DNA of 64,000 nucleotides from Siphonodentalium dalli (lineage: Eukaryota > Mollusca > Scaphopoda > Gadilida > Siphonodentaliidae). Positions within the stretch are counted from its first letter, which is position 1. Each line of letters opens with the position of its first letter. The stretch is from the NCBI GenBank assembly GCA_032622095.1, contig CP136067.1:193588052-193652051 (forward strand), written 5' to 3'. The position numbers were made by a program, and so were the translations under genes. The notes beneath the pieces were generated by a model that was not told where the DNA came from, made no database searches, and was given only the letters and a program-made list of their open reading frames with translations. Below, in pieces: positions 1-10,834 of the stretch.

Positions 1-357
1 AGCATCCACATGGTGGGGGCATATTTGGTATACGCAGCTTTTATAGCCAAACATTTTTATCGCCAAACAAATTTTGCTTATTTTCCAGTCCAAATGACAT
101 ACATTGAATTAATTACCCAGGAGAAATGCCATAACTGTAAGCTACGCAAAGCAAAATCGCTCGCACTTAAATCGTGAAATGTCGAGTCGGGATCTTACAC
201 CTAAAGTGAAGTACATTATTAAGGAACAGATAATAACTAAGATATATTCCCCGCGTTATTGTTTCGACATTATATGGTTCCCTGTCAAAAAGTTCCAAGG
301 TTTTGTACTGGAGGAATATGATTAGCCAGAGTAGAGATTCGTGGCATGATCTAGTCA
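1..357. repeat. GCCCGTAGAG foldback family, partial copy at window edge
   Basis: Bases about 100-357 match the right two thirds of the complete element at 41045-41404. Shared pieces are the ATTACCC-GGAGAAAT stretch, the GCAAAGCAAAATCG stretch, the ATATATTCCCC stretch and the GTTCCCTGTCAAAA-GTTCCAAGGTTTTG end. The left end is diverged or outside the window. No coding potential is seen. Confidence 0.6.
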
Positions 358-541
358 TTGGTTAGGGGCCATTAAGTTGAGGTATAAAAGAACAAACACA
401 GCAGATATACATGATCTAGTCCATGGTTAGGGGCCATTAAGTTGAGGTATAAAGAACAAACACAGCAGATATACATGATCTAGTCCATGGTTAGGGGCCA
501 TTAAGTTGAGGTATAAAATAACAAACACAGCAGATATACAT
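345..541. repeat. Tandem repeat, 65 bp x 3
   Basis: Three nearly identical units of 64-65 bp start at 345, 410 and 474, each opening CATGATCTAGTC and containing GTTAGGGGCCATTAAG. A fourth copy breaks off after CATG at 539. The array starts exactly where the neighbouring foldback fragment ends, so it may have grown from that element's edge. Confidence 0.9.
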
Positions 542-1110
542 GTTCCGATGCTTTAATGAAGCTAGGACAATCGGGAAACATTTCTCGTTAACAGACGAGC
601 TACAACAGGTGGTATAACATCAATATAAAGAGCCAATGTCATAGCTCAAGGTCAGATGGAGTCGATGACCCTGGCGAGATGTCTTAAGATGGCAGAGCAT
701 CATGCGAATCTCAAGTGACCATGACAACGTTTCTGTTAGTATGCATCTCTGTGATTTTTTTTTTTTTTTAACCCTGTCGTTACTGAATGTATTCGCTCAT
801 TCTGCGCTCCACAGAACAGGGGGGGGGGTACACAGAGGGGGCATGGGGTGGCAAAGTGCATTTCAAATTTCATAGAATGGAAATAATTACCTCATGCAGA
901 TACCAGCTAAAACAGCACTATTATATTGCTCTTTATAAGAGAAAAATATATACTATAGTATCCATTCTCTTAGCTTAATATTAGATTGAAATGAAATTTT
1001 GCTATTTTGGTATTTATGTTAATAGATCTGACTGAAAAAAGGTGCCCCCTTGTCCTTGGCTGCTCCCGGTGCCCCTGTACTGGAATAGTATATTTATCAT
1101 TTAGATGGGA
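542..1110. other. Non-coding spacer
   Basis: No gene or recognised repeat is seen. The stretch has a T-run near 756-769 and a G-run near 819-828. Short open frames here show no protein-like composition. Confidence 0.5.
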
Positions 1111-1790
1111 GTTTTGAGGATACGAGTGTAGAAGACATTTGCATAATGAGGTCCCCAGGGGGCGCGAAATTAGTGACGCTATTCCGCATGGCGGGCTTGC
1201 TTCACCAAATTCATCCTGTGTGCACCTCATTTTGCTTACGCCTCATCGTCTGGGAAGTACCCTATAGTTAACCCTTTACCCAACAGAACGGCCCTGTGCC
1301 AATGCATTCTCTTATATATGCGAGTCGACCATAGGTCGCCTCGCATATATAAGAGAATGCATTGGCTTAACACATTAAAAAATTATAAAATTGTTAAAGA
1401 ATGTAAGAAAAAATGGTAAAAAAAGATTTTTTTTAGGCCAATGCATTCTCTTATATATGCGAGGCGACCTATGGTCGACTCGCATATATAAGAGAATGCA
1501 TTGGCACAGGGTATAACTGTAACTATCACAATGTGGTCAAGGAGCCGGTTCCAATGATATCCATATTTGTATGGTTCTATTGAGACAGACCGAAGATATT
1601 TTAGGCTGTTGAAGCTTTATTCGGCCGGTTTTGGCCGGTTTGTTGGGTAAAGGGTTAATGGGGTGGTCTCAATTTTTGTGATGGGGACATGTGGTTCCAC
1701 TGGATGGCGTTACTAAATTCACCCTCTGGGGACCTCATTCTGCAAATGTCAGACACACTAAATCCAGGCTTGTATGTTTCCTATTCAGTC
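1111..1790. mobile_element. GAGGTCCCC hairpin element, split by a TTAA MITE
   Basis: The left part (about 1130-1230) has ATGAGGTCCCCAGGGGG followed by an inverted CCTCATTTTGCTTACGCC. The right part (about 1700-1785) ends GGGGACCTCATTCTGC and CAGACACACTAAATCCAGG. The same order, uninterrupted, is seen at 63150-63485 (reversed internally). MITE copy 1 (1268-1658) lies between the halves, so this is an older element hit by a younger one. Confidence 0.7.
1268..1658 (-). mobile_element. piggyBac-type MITE with paired hairpins, copy 1
   Basis: The element is flanked by TTAA at 1268-1271 and 1655-1658, with terminal inverted repeats CCCTTTACCCAACA and TGTTGGGTAAAGGG. TTAA plus a CCCT terminus is the signature of piggyBac-superfamily elements. 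Inside are two hairpins of about 70 nt separated by a homopolymer-rich spacer, then a subterminal region with CCGGTTTTGGCCGG on one side only. There is no transposase, so it is non-autonomous. I call the strand minus because the long subterminal arm is at the right. Confidence 0.9.
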
Positions 1791-3871
1791 ATTTGGACCT
1801 ATTTTTAGAATGAGATAATCCATTTAGTAATTAAAGAGTTAACCTCCAAACCTCCATGTGATACGTGTATGCATGTGCATATGGATTTATCGGTAAAGCG
1901 AGCGAAGAAAGAAAAGGAGAGATAGAAAGAGAGAAAGAAATAATTAACAGAAAGAATAACAATGTTGTATTTTACATGTCACGTGACAGTTTGTGCGGCA
2001 ATGAGAACGCCTTTGGTATTACTTTATCATGATAATGGGCAGGTTTAATACGTTCATACGCTGGCAAGTTTGCACGGTATGTTCGTGCGGGCATTTCGTC
2101 ATAGAAAACCACATGGTGCCAGAATATGAACGGAACCGTGTACAGAACATGCATCTCTACCAAAGCTAACGACATGAGAAGTTAAATTTATGTAGTTCAA
2201 CTTGTATCGGTGCTACTGTAATTTGCCTTCAAATACCTGTATGATTTATTCTTGCGAGATCATTGCATGCTATTTACAGGCAAATTCCGGTAGCATCGCT
2301 ACAGGTGGAACTACAGAGATTTTAATTCGAACGTAGTTAGCTGTGGTACAGATGCATCTTATATGCTTGTTTCCGTTCATATTCTGGCACCATATCGTTT
2401 TCTACGACAAACTGCCTGCAAACCATATACCGTGCAAACTTGCCAGTGTATGAGCGTACCCTTAGAAAGCAAAGCAAAATATGTATGAATTAATGATGAC
2501 GATCTCCGTTTTATACGAAAATATATTATATCGCCGGCAAAAGACCAGGCATGAATTACATGTAAATCGACGAGAAAATGATTAATTGGCAATATTATGG
2601 TTTGCCTCTGAGACACCCATATTTGTATTCAGTGAGTTTTCTATGAGGGAATAGAAGATAAAGGAGTTCTGAATTCTGTTTTATTGAAGATGTATATTCA
2701 GTGTTCCAGACCTCCAGTTACAACAACAACACGAACAACAATTTTGTCTAATTTAACGCCATTTTCTGTTATGTTCTGTTGTAAAAATGTTTAAAACCAA
2801 TTATGACATGTAAACTATTGTCCTATAGTATATATATGGATATTGTCAAAAAATGTAACCAAATAATGTTTGCTGCTAAACCTTGAAACGATGTAAAATA
2901 AATTCACATGCCGAAAATTCAATATCAAACAAAATACCATGTCTCGTTCCAAACATGTTATTTTATACACTAGAATCTAAATAAAAAGTGAAAAGGGTTT
3001 CGTAAAATTAGTCTAGAACACTGCATGTATACATCTTTAAAGCTGTGTCTGCTGTTTCTGCAGTCGTGGGGAGGGGACCCAATTGAAACCCAAAAACAGA
3101 ATGTTTTCCGTATACATGTATATAATTATATCTATATATATGTATTACATGTAGTTACTGATCTATCATCTAATGCATTCGAGAGTGAGTAAAGGTCAAG
3201 GTTATACATATCCACCGCTCTATCAGTACACTCCTCGTATATAGTGTCGATAAACGATCGTTGGCTTCTTGGTTATACTATATTAGTTCAGTAGTATAGC
3301 ACTATTTTTGTATATAGTAACTTACTCTTAAGTCAATGTCAAGTTGACATATATTTATATACATGCATAGTTCAACATTTATACACAAAATTGTTCAACA
3401 AAATATATAAGGCAACTCGCTTCATAATGCGAGTAACATTGACACATAATACATGTATACAATGATTGATTTGACATGGGTATATACAAATCTATTATAT
3501 GGTTCCTCTTCACTTTCAAGTGGACCCATGGCACTGACAGTGGTTAAATTTGCAAAAATTATAAAAGTCTGTAAAAAAACATCACCACCAAAAACAACAA
3601 TAAAAATCATTAAAAGTTCTCCAATAACGAAATTTCGCGCGTTGAAACAATTGTTATGTAATCCAAACTGTTACTGTGATTCGCCAATAAGCATCAGTAA
3701 TCACGCAGTGAGTTCAAATATTTAAGTGTAAATTTTATTGATCATGCTTTGAAGTTTTCTAATGTTTAGTGTCAATTTTTTATTATACTTTGGTGTCTTA
3801 TTGGAATAATTGGACATTGACTCGGTAATGCTGCACTGCGTGTACCTATAATGTTTACATATAACGATGTT
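1791..3871. other. Non-coding spacer with one foldback
   Basis: No gene is seen. The only structure is the inverted repeat at 2053-2459, annotated separately. From 2600 to 3871 the DNA is AT-rich with short TATA-type simple sequence near 3110-3150 and 3300-3360. Confidence 0.5.
2053..2459. repeat. Foldback (inverted repeat), about 85-bp arms
   Basis: The arm at about 2053-2136 (GCTGGCAAGTTTGCACGG through TGGTGCCAGAATATGAAC) is repeated in reverse complement at about 2373-2459. An inner pair, GGTGCTACTGTAATTTGCC near 2210 and GGCAAATTCCGGTAGCATCG near 2280, folds in the same sense. The whole unit behaves like one MITE-sized hairpin. Its family is not known to me. Confidence 0.75.
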
Positions 3872-4261
3872 TTAACCCTTTACCCAACAAACCGGCCAAA
3901 ACCGGCCAAATAAAGCTTCAACAGCCTAAAATATCTTCGGTCTGTCTCAATAGAACCATACAAATATGGATATCATTGGAACCGGCTCATTGACCACATT
4001 GTGATAGTTACAGTTATGCCTTGTGCCAATGCATTCTCTTATATATGCGAGTCGACCATAGGTCGCCTCGCATATATAAGAGAATGCATTGGCCTAAAAA
4101 AAATCGTTTTTTTACCATTTTTTTTACATTCTTTAACATTTTTATAATTTTTAATGTGTTAAGCCAATGCATTCTCTTATATATGCGAGGCGACCTATGG
4201 TCGACTCACATATATAAGAGAATGCATTGGTACAGGGCCCTTCTGTTGGGTAAAGGGTTAA
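3872..4261 (+). mobile_element. piggyBac-type MITE with paired hairpins, copy 2
   Basis: TTAA at 3872-3875 and 4258-4261 flanks CCCTTTACCCAACA and TGTTGGGTAAAGGG. The long subterminal arm is at the left, opposite to copy 1. Hairpin 1 is at about 4026-4093 and hairpin 2 at about 4164-4231, with a T-rich spacer between them. Confidence 0.9.
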
Positions 4262-5170
4262 TGTATACGAACTCTCGTTATTGGAGAGTTGTTACTAATG
4301 AAAATTAGAACGAAGTCGATTTATATTTTGATGGTCGTTGGTGAGTTCGTTTTACAGACTTTAATAACATTTATCTTATTGTACATCAACCCACATCGAA
4401 TGTCTTGGATCCCTTTCAATCAAAATATTATGAGACATTGCAAATGTATACCATAACATTGTATATGTCATGTATTCTCTTTACCTTAAATGTACTGAAA
4501 AATTTCATGAAATTGATGTCATTACAGTTTTGTGATGTATTAATCTGTTTTTGATCCCAATAAACATTATTAAAAAAGAAAACGAAAAAAACACTGTGGC
4601 AATTCTTTTGTGGCAGATTAAGTTCATTTTTGTGCATTATTTCTCGTATAATCGGACGATTGTGAACACTGAGCAAACGCATATTCAAGTATAATATGTT
4701 TGATCATGTTAACAATTTTCATTTATCTATAGTGACTTACGATAATTATATAAAATGCCAACATCTTAATACATATATCGTATTATGTTTCGGTCAGTTA
4801 TACACATTTAAGAATGGAATATGTCAACTATAAATGTCCCACTGAGATGTCTATCTTCGCAATAAACATCTTCACTTTAGAATTAAATGATAAGATTACA
4901 CACAAAATGGTATCACCCTTCGTTCAATAAGACATTATGCAATATTTTTTTTCCCGGCAATGTCTCTCATTTTGTCTTGATAGAAAAGAGGACTCACAGA
5001 CTACGGGTTTGTTCACATGCTGGACAATTTGTCTGGCAATGTTTCAGTCGAAGAGGGGTGTACTGTTATACAATTATAGGATATGAAAATCAAACTACTC
5101 ATAACATGCACATGTCAAACAATTCTTCGAAATTAGCAATTAAACACGAACATGAATAGAAACGATGCAC
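4262..5170. other. Non-coding spacer
   Basis: AT-rich DNA with no recognised gene, repeat or RNA. Short frames on both strands look random in composition. Confidence 0.5.
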
Positions 5171-5424
5171 AAGCCTTGAAATAGGGTGTCTGTCATTTGC
5201 AGAATGAGGTCCCCAGAGGGTGAATTTAGTGATGCTACCCCGCATAGCGGGCTAGCATCACCAAATTCACCCTCTGGGGCCTCATTCTGCTTACACCTCA
5301 ACAGAATGAGGTTCCCAGAGGGTGAATTTGGTGATGCTAGCCCGCTATGCGGGGTAGCATAACTAAATTCACCCTCTGGGGACCTCATTCTGCAAATGAC
5401 AGACACCCTATTTCAAGGCTTGAC
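5171..5424. mobile_element. GAGGTCCCC hairpin element, compact double palindrome
   Basis: The outer arms are AAGCCTTGAAATAGGGTG at the left and CACCCTATTTCAAGGCTTG at the right. Inside them lies a palindrome, GAATGAGGTCCCCAGAGGG to CCCTCTGGGGCCTCATTC (about 5199-5288), and then a second, very similar one (about 5301-5393). It is the most compact and symmetric of four copies in the window (about 1130-1785, here, 51595-51945, 63150-63485). No coding capacity. Confidence 0.85.
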
Positions 5425-5474
5425 GATGCACCCGATCAACATAGAGGAAGCACTCTAAATGTAGTTATCGAGCG

Positions 5475-5737
5475 TTAAAGGGGTACTGTACACTAAATCC
5501 GGCCATTTATGGGACCATCTCATTTTATATTCAAAAGAATATAAGCAACAAATTAATGAATTTGAGCCATGGATTAGTGCAAAATACTCTCATGTTCTCT
5601 ATGCACGATGCAAACAACATGGTAATTATAATGAAAATGAATTTATGACTGCAGCCATATATTTATTTTCATTATAATTACCATATTGTTTGTATCGTTC
5701 ATAGAGTACATTCATATTTTTGCACAAATCCACTGGG
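5475..5737. mobile_element. TTAA-flanked AAAGGGG foldback, truncated
   Basis: It begins TTAAAGGGGTACTGTACAC and runs through CCGGCCATTTATGGGACC, matching 15374-15664. A central palindrome (GGTAATTATAATGAAAATG and its inverse) lies at about 5620-5690. The right end is replaced at 5738 by another element and is not found beyond it. Confidence 0.75.
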
Positions 5738-5961
5738 TCGCGGCCGTATTGTATTCATCCAGCGCCTTTCCGTGGTTTAAGAGATTCTTCCAGCCCCGGT
5801 TCCGTAGTTTTAGTCCTACTGGTCAAATTTTTGGAGTAGCATTTCCATATATAGAGCTTTTGAATTATTCAAGACTTCCATATATGGAATGCTACTCCAA
5901 AACGTTGACCTATAGCACTAAAACCACGGAACCGGACCTGGTGGATCCAATATGGCCGCGA
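5738..5961. mobile_element. TCGCGGCC-terminal inverted-repeat element, copy 1
   Basis: The terminal inverted repeats are TCGCGGCCGTATTG at the left and CAATATGGCCGCGA at the right. Inner arms include GGAGTAGCATTTCCATATA and its inverse. It is inserted in, or has replaced the right half of, the AAAGGGG element. A second copy is at 9125-9301. The superfamily is unresolved because no clear target duplication is visible. Confidence 0.75.
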
Positions 5962-6550
5962 GTTAGTGATGTGTGAAGGACAAATGAAATATTGATTGAC
6001 GATTCCCATGAATCTGAATTGTTATGGCTCTGAAGCATCTTCCTCACAAAAGGAAGTAAAATAACACAAAATGATGTAAATGTACTGAATGACTTTTGAT
6101 CTTATCACGATACGAAGAAACAATAAAAAAAAATATGATGTAAATGACTTATAATTTTAAATTGATTAGCATAGAGAGATCATATATGACTTAGAAAGGC
6201 ACAGATTGTCTCCTGGTTCATCTTCTACTCAATATGGCCGATCTGGGTGAGCAAAATGAGTAAATAAAATGCATAATAATTATGCTGCCTGCGTCGAAAT
6301 GGGTATTTATTAGTACCTACAGTTTGTCATTCATGTGCATAAACACAAAGCCGATACTTAATCAGATTTAGGATTAAAGCTGTTGATTAACAACATTAAA
6401 TGGAAACCATATATACCTATATAGAGACCAATCATAGTTTCTATGGGTTAAACTTAGAAAGTGACAAGTAAACTCCCCGAAATATTCTGAAATAAATAAA
6501 AATCAGACCAAATCAACAAATACTCCAATCAAATTGTTGTAAAAATATCC
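5962..6550. other. Non-coding spacer with a dispersed duplicate
   Basis: The stretch 6170-6250 (AGAAAGGCACAGATTGTCTC, ATGGCCGATC) is repeated with mismatches at 7100-7195, and part of it near 7757-7800. This suggests a small repeat split by the insertion at 6551-7046. No gene is seen. Confidence 0.5.
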
Positions 6551-7046
6551 ATAACCCTTTGAGTGCCAGATCCGATTTTTGTATCAATCCATATACCCTG
6601 TGCCAATGCATTCTCTTATATATGCGAGTCGACCATAGGTCTAGGTCGCCTCGCATATATAAGAGAATGCATTGGCCTAACAATTTTTTATCATTTGTTA
6701 TTATTTTTTACAATTTTTTACAATTTTAATAACTTTTTCTTATATTCTTTTACTCTTTCAGTGCCAGACTTATTTTGTAGGTTTAGTGCCAGGGAATCTT
6801 ACGTTTTTCATGGGCATCAAAATTATTACTATGAATAATTGATGATAGTTTTGAGTTATAACATGCCCCTAAGGACTTATCCAGCTTGTTTTTTAAATTC
6901 GCTATAGCATGCTTAAGCATACTCAAAACAATTCAACCCCAAAAAAAAAAACAAAAAAAATAATTATTTTTTATTTTTTTTAGGGCCGATTTTACAGACC
7001 GTAAATTACGGCCGATGAGATCGGCCCCTGGCACTGAAAGGGTTAA
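6551..7046. mobile_element. TTAA-type MITE, CCCTTT-AGTGCCAG ends, carrying one hairpin module
   Basis: The left end is ATAACCCTTTGAGTGCCAG and the right end is CTGGCACTGAAAGGGTTAA. The left TTAA has decayed to ATAA. The ends differ from the CCCTTTACCCAACA family, yet the element contains the same hairpin at about 6600-6676, preceded by TACCCTGTGCC. The hairpin loop has gained GTCTAG, and a poly-A/T block lies near 6940-6980. Confidence 0.75.
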
Positions 7047-7257
7047 GATAATAATAAATACCCATTCCACTGAACTGTGCAGGCTGCGTGTGCAAAACAT
7101 GGTTATAATACATAGAGATCGTATGAATAAGAAAGGCACAGATTGTCTGCTGATTCATGATGTTGTACACAAAATGGCCGATCGCAAATGAGCAACATCA
7201 TTATAAATTAAGTGCAATAACAATAGCGCCGCTGTGCAGACGTATGTATGCACACCA

Positions 7258-7730
7258 TTAAAGGTACTCAATCCGATCAGACGCTCCTAAATTACTATTC
7301 TTTGGCTTCGGGGGGGGGGGGGGTAAAAAATATCTGATTCGAGTCGAGGAACCCACCCATCAAAGCACAGAGTGATCAGATATCGATTTTTGAAGTTTTT
7401 TTATCTCTCGAGATGTGTAACATGTGGCACAGAAACACGTGGCCAAGCGGAGGGTCTCGGACAAAATTGCGGATGAAGATGGATAACTCTAAAATCAAGT
7501 GGTAATACGGTCAAACTTCGTGATAGATGAGTGATAATACGGCCATATTTTGTTGAACAAAATGTTGATAAATAACAAGTTTTGGGAAATTTGATACCAT
7601 AGTTGACAGTGGTTATCATTATTTTGTTGCAATAAATCGATTCTGATAACTAAAGCGTATTTTGAAGAAATGTTGTTGTTGTTGTATCTTGATGGTATGG
7701 AGACCGTCTGATCGGATTGAGTACCTTTAA
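7258..7730 (+). mobile_element. TTAA-flanked AAAGGTACTC foldback, copy 1
   Basis: It starts TTAA-AGGTACTCAATCCGATC and ends with the reverse complement followed by TTAA at 7727-7730. About 470 bp, non-coding. Five copies are seen: here, 22617-23077, 33505-33982, 37549-37976 and 52877-53336. A G-run of about 13 lies at 7311-7323. A TTAA or possibly TA target duplication fits all copies. Confidence 0.85.
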
Positions 7731-8382
7731 GATTTACACAGCAAATAATAAAGCTTAAAGGCACAGCTAGTTTCCTGATTTGTGGTGTAAATATGAAGAG
7801 CAATTAGATACTACAAATCAAGACTCCCTTGTATACCAGCGGCTAGTTACACAGTAGCGTCATTGACAGCCACGGGGTGGGGGACAATGACGTAATTATG
7901 GTGATTTTAGAATAATTTGATACAAGAAAATATTAACAATAAAATAAGAATAGGATTGTTGGTGAGCGCCAAAAGATAAACTTCCATAATATGATGTGTC
8001 ATCAATCGTCTGAAATTCAGATTCATCACTATATAAAAGCGAGATAAGACTGTTTGTTATCTGCAAGTCCCGTTGTGGGGCTCTCAGTGTATGAGTGGCC
8101 CGGCCGCTGGTATTGTGGTGACGATCAATGGTATACTACTCGAGGTCACGATCCATGTATTAAAACAAATAAACTGAATAAAATAAAGCCATTTAAGAAG
8201 AGAGGTAACCATAGCCCATAAAACAGAGGTTTAGATAAACGTGCATGTAACTGGAATGGTCGTTTACAGTAATCTCTATACATATTTTACAACTGAGATA
8301 AAAACATCCAAAGTGATTGGACACGTGCGGCTGAGCTGAAATGTCCGGTGACTTGTGGCCCACCCAATTTCATCTAAATGTA
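7731..8382. other. Non-coding spacer
   Basis: No gene or repeat recognised apart from a decayed piece of the AGAAAGGCACAG repeat at about 7757-7805. Confidence 0.45.
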
Positions 8383-8694
8383 TTAACCCTTTACCCAACA
8401 AACCGGCCAAAAACGGCCAAATAAAGCTGCAACAGCCTAACTTATACAAATATGGATATCATTGGAACCGGCTCATTGACATTGTGATGGTTACAGTTAT
8501 GCCCTGTGCCAATGCATTCTCTTATATATGCGAGTCGACCATAGGTCGCCTCGCATATATAAGAGAATGCATTGATCATTTTTAATATGTGTTAAGCCAA
8601 TGCATTCTCTTATATATGCGAGGTGACCTATGGTCGACTCGCATATATAAGAGAATGCATTGGCACAGGGCCCTTCTGTTGGGTAATGTATTAA
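8383..8694 (+). mobile_element. piggyBac-type MITE with paired hairpins, copy 3 (short)
   Basis: The left end is intact, TTAACCCTTTACCCAACA at 8383. The right end has decayed to TGTTGGGTAATGTATTAA at 8677-8694. The subterminal arm has lost about 25 bases, and the spacer between the two hairpins is nearly gone (ATCATTTTTAATATGTG), so this copy is 312 bp instead of about 400. Confidence 0.85.
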
Positions 8695-9124
8695 CTACAC
8701 ATACATGCACATCTATCTATACCTCCTTCCAATCTACATGTAAATGGAAATAATTGTACATACATGAATTGATCAAATGAAGACCACCCGAGTGGTCTGG
8801 TGGAATTTTATTGTTGAGCGGATTTAGGAAGTATTTGATACGAGTGATGTGTGAAATATCTACAGAACAAATAGCATTATGCATCCAAACCGAACCTCAC
8901 GCGGTATAAAACATTGCACCTAACTAGCCTGCTCCAGTTTATGTGGGGCTCGCAGGAGTGCAAATGACGTCGATACTATCAACTGAATAATAGTCAACAT
9001 GCACCCTTATGGAGCCTCACTTAAACGAAAGCATTTTGCCGTCGAGTGTCGTATAGTCCGCGTGGTGCTCGTGTGCAAGTTGCGTTTATATAATATACAG
9101 AGTTCAATGAGCGAGACCACGGAA
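8695..9124. other. Non-coding spacer
   Basis: Nothing recognised. The open frames at 8999-9220 (plus) and 9021-9290 (minus) overlap the palindromic element that follows and are not gene-like. Confidence 0.45.
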
Positions 9125-9301
9125 TCGCGGCCGTATTGGATTCATCCAGCCTGTTCCGTGGTTTCAGATTCATCCAGCCCCAATTCCGTGTTTTTAGTGC
9201 TATACAAAGTTCTGGAGTAGCATTTCCATATATGTGGGCCTTTTGATAGCACTGAAACCACGGAACCGGGCCTGCACATGGTGGATTCAATATGGCCGCG
9301 A
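9125..9301. mobile_element. TCGCGGCC-terminal inverted-repeat element, copy 2
   Basis: It has TCGCGGCCGTATTGG at the left and CAATATGGCCGCGA at the right, with inner GTTCCGTGGTTTCAG and TGAAACCACGGAACC arms. It is shorter than the copy at 5738-5961. Confidence 0.75.
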
Positions 9302-10263
9302 ATTAGTGGCAGGGCATATATGCATGCATAGCAATCAAATCATCTACAAACTGAGATCAGAGAAAACTTCTTGGACAGGTCGAACCTAAACATGAAATGG
9401 GCATACTGCATGCTGGGCCGTAAAATATACACTGTTAAAATACAAGATTTCTTTAATTAAACCATTCGCTCCTATTATGCCAACACATTGGATTTATCAG
9501 ATTCAAACTAGGCGTATATTGTCGTCTGAGAATGAGTTTGATCCCTCACTCGTGTCCTTATATAATAACTTTGTCGCCATGGTTTCGAATGAAGGAGATG
9601 GCATTTTAAGAGTCTTCCAGTTGGTCATTCTGCCTAAATTTCAAACTTCACACCCCTTATAAGTTATAAATATACCAAAGGATGTCATTAAGACATTTCA
9701 AATGTGTTATATTAATTGTGCTCTGAGTGGAATATAAGTAAAAAGCAAATGAAGTTTCATACAAAGTTTTCTGGAACACTCATTACATCTTATATTGAAC
9801 TGCACTCTCAAATTTAAGAGCAATCGTAAGCAATATGATACATTTCAGCATGCAGAATGCGCAAACAATCAAAGTCTGACCTTAAAGAGTCATATATAAG
9901 AAAACGTGTATAAAATCTCAAACAAAAATAACGAGAAAATAAATCAAAATCTATTTTAATAAACTGAATACATGAATTTTCTATTATATGTACGGATTTT
10001 ACATGATGGCGACCAATGAACTGCACGTAAGACACTAATATAGCACTAGACACTCCATAGTTCTCATAGGGTTATCGCATAAATATTGACCGTCTACGTT
10101 TGAAATGTGATATAATGTTGCATATGGGACTAAACTAAGTAAACATCACTAAATTCACAACAGCAGATATCATTGGAAATTAAATCGAAAATTCCAATTC
10201 AAATATGGCCGGCTGACGTTTGGACGCCATTGGCATGCAGCAGGGTTCACACTAAGTTACAAG
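9302..10263. other. Downstream flank of the BH3-only gene, nothing recognised
   Basis: AT-rich, no gene or repeat recognised. It is 3' of the terminal exon on the minus strand and could contain further untranslated region, but I cannot delimit one. Confidence 0.4.
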
Positions 10264-10294
10264 TTTATTTGTTTGATGTCACTTTATCTTTATT
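10264..10294 (-). promoter_or_regulatory. Candidate polyadenylation signals
   Basis: Two AATAAA hexamers on the minus strand (10294-10289 and 10269-10264) lie about 400 nt after the stop codon of the terminal exon. They are the nearest canonical hexamers I see. The surrounding TCTTTATTGCCTCC also occurs at 33135-33150, so the site may be repeat-derived. Weak support without transcript ends. Confidence 0.3.
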
Positions 10295-10693
10295 GCCTCC
10301 TCTAATGAGAGATTATGTGTTGTTATATAATACACGATGGAACAGCAAAACAAAAAATTACTCTGGGCCCCAATACCGTACACATGCAGAACAATAAAGT
10401 TGCAATATGGGATACTGACACGTTTTGCCGGATAGTACACTGTCATCCGTGATATTCAAATAAACGAGAATGGAAGCGTTGCCATGGAAATGACCGACAG
10501 AACAGACAAATTAAGGATACGATAATCCTACAATTCAATTAAATGTTATGAGAAAATCCTATTAAGTTAATCAACATAAATGAATCAATAACAGATGTAA
10601 CACGATGAGTCTGTAACCTGTAATTTGTGGCTGCAGATAAATTTCCTCGAATCGAGGTTTAGCACTTCAGTCATGTATCTAAGTCGGACAATC

Positions 10694-10834
10694 TCAAGGC
10701 CACATGCCGAAAGGACTGTTCGATCGGATGAATGGCGAATTATTTATGATCTGCCTCACGCAGGCGCATATCTGCTGCCAATATTGTCGTCTGGGTCCCG
10801 AGAACGAGGCTGCTTGACCTTCTGGCACAGTTCC
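10694..10834 (-). CDS. BH3-only protein (Bim/Bmf type), terminal coding exon
   Basis: The exon follows a pyrimidine-rich acceptor, TTTATTTTCCAG, at 10846-10835 and encodes 46 residues before TGA at 10696-10694. It opens at a codon boundary (phase 0), matching the phase-0 donor of the BH3 exon at 16727. The peptide runs from a Gly-Thr-Val-Pro start to an R-R-Q-Y-W-Q-Q-I-C segment, then V-R-Q-I-I-N-N and a polar end. In vertebrate Bmf the region after BH3 likewise has Arg residues, then W-x-Q-I, then hydrophobics and Asn, and I read this as the homologous tail. It is less hydrophobic than the Bim membrane tail, so stable membrane anchoring is uncertain. The link to the BH3 exon is inferred from strand, phase and this similarity. 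An alternative is an unrelated chance frame. Confidence 0.7.
   Translation of the reverse strand, partial: GTVPEGQAASFSGPRRQYWQQICACVRQIINNSPFIRSNSPFGMWP

Noticed and set aside
360-540. Possible CRISPR-like repeat array
   Set aside because: The units are contiguous tandem copies without unique spacers, in clearly eukaryotic DNA.
8499-8585. Repeated short peptides (C-A-N-A-F-S-Y-I-C-E-S and similar) at many places
   Set aside because: They are translations of the palindromic MITE hairpin in several frames, not a peptide gene family.
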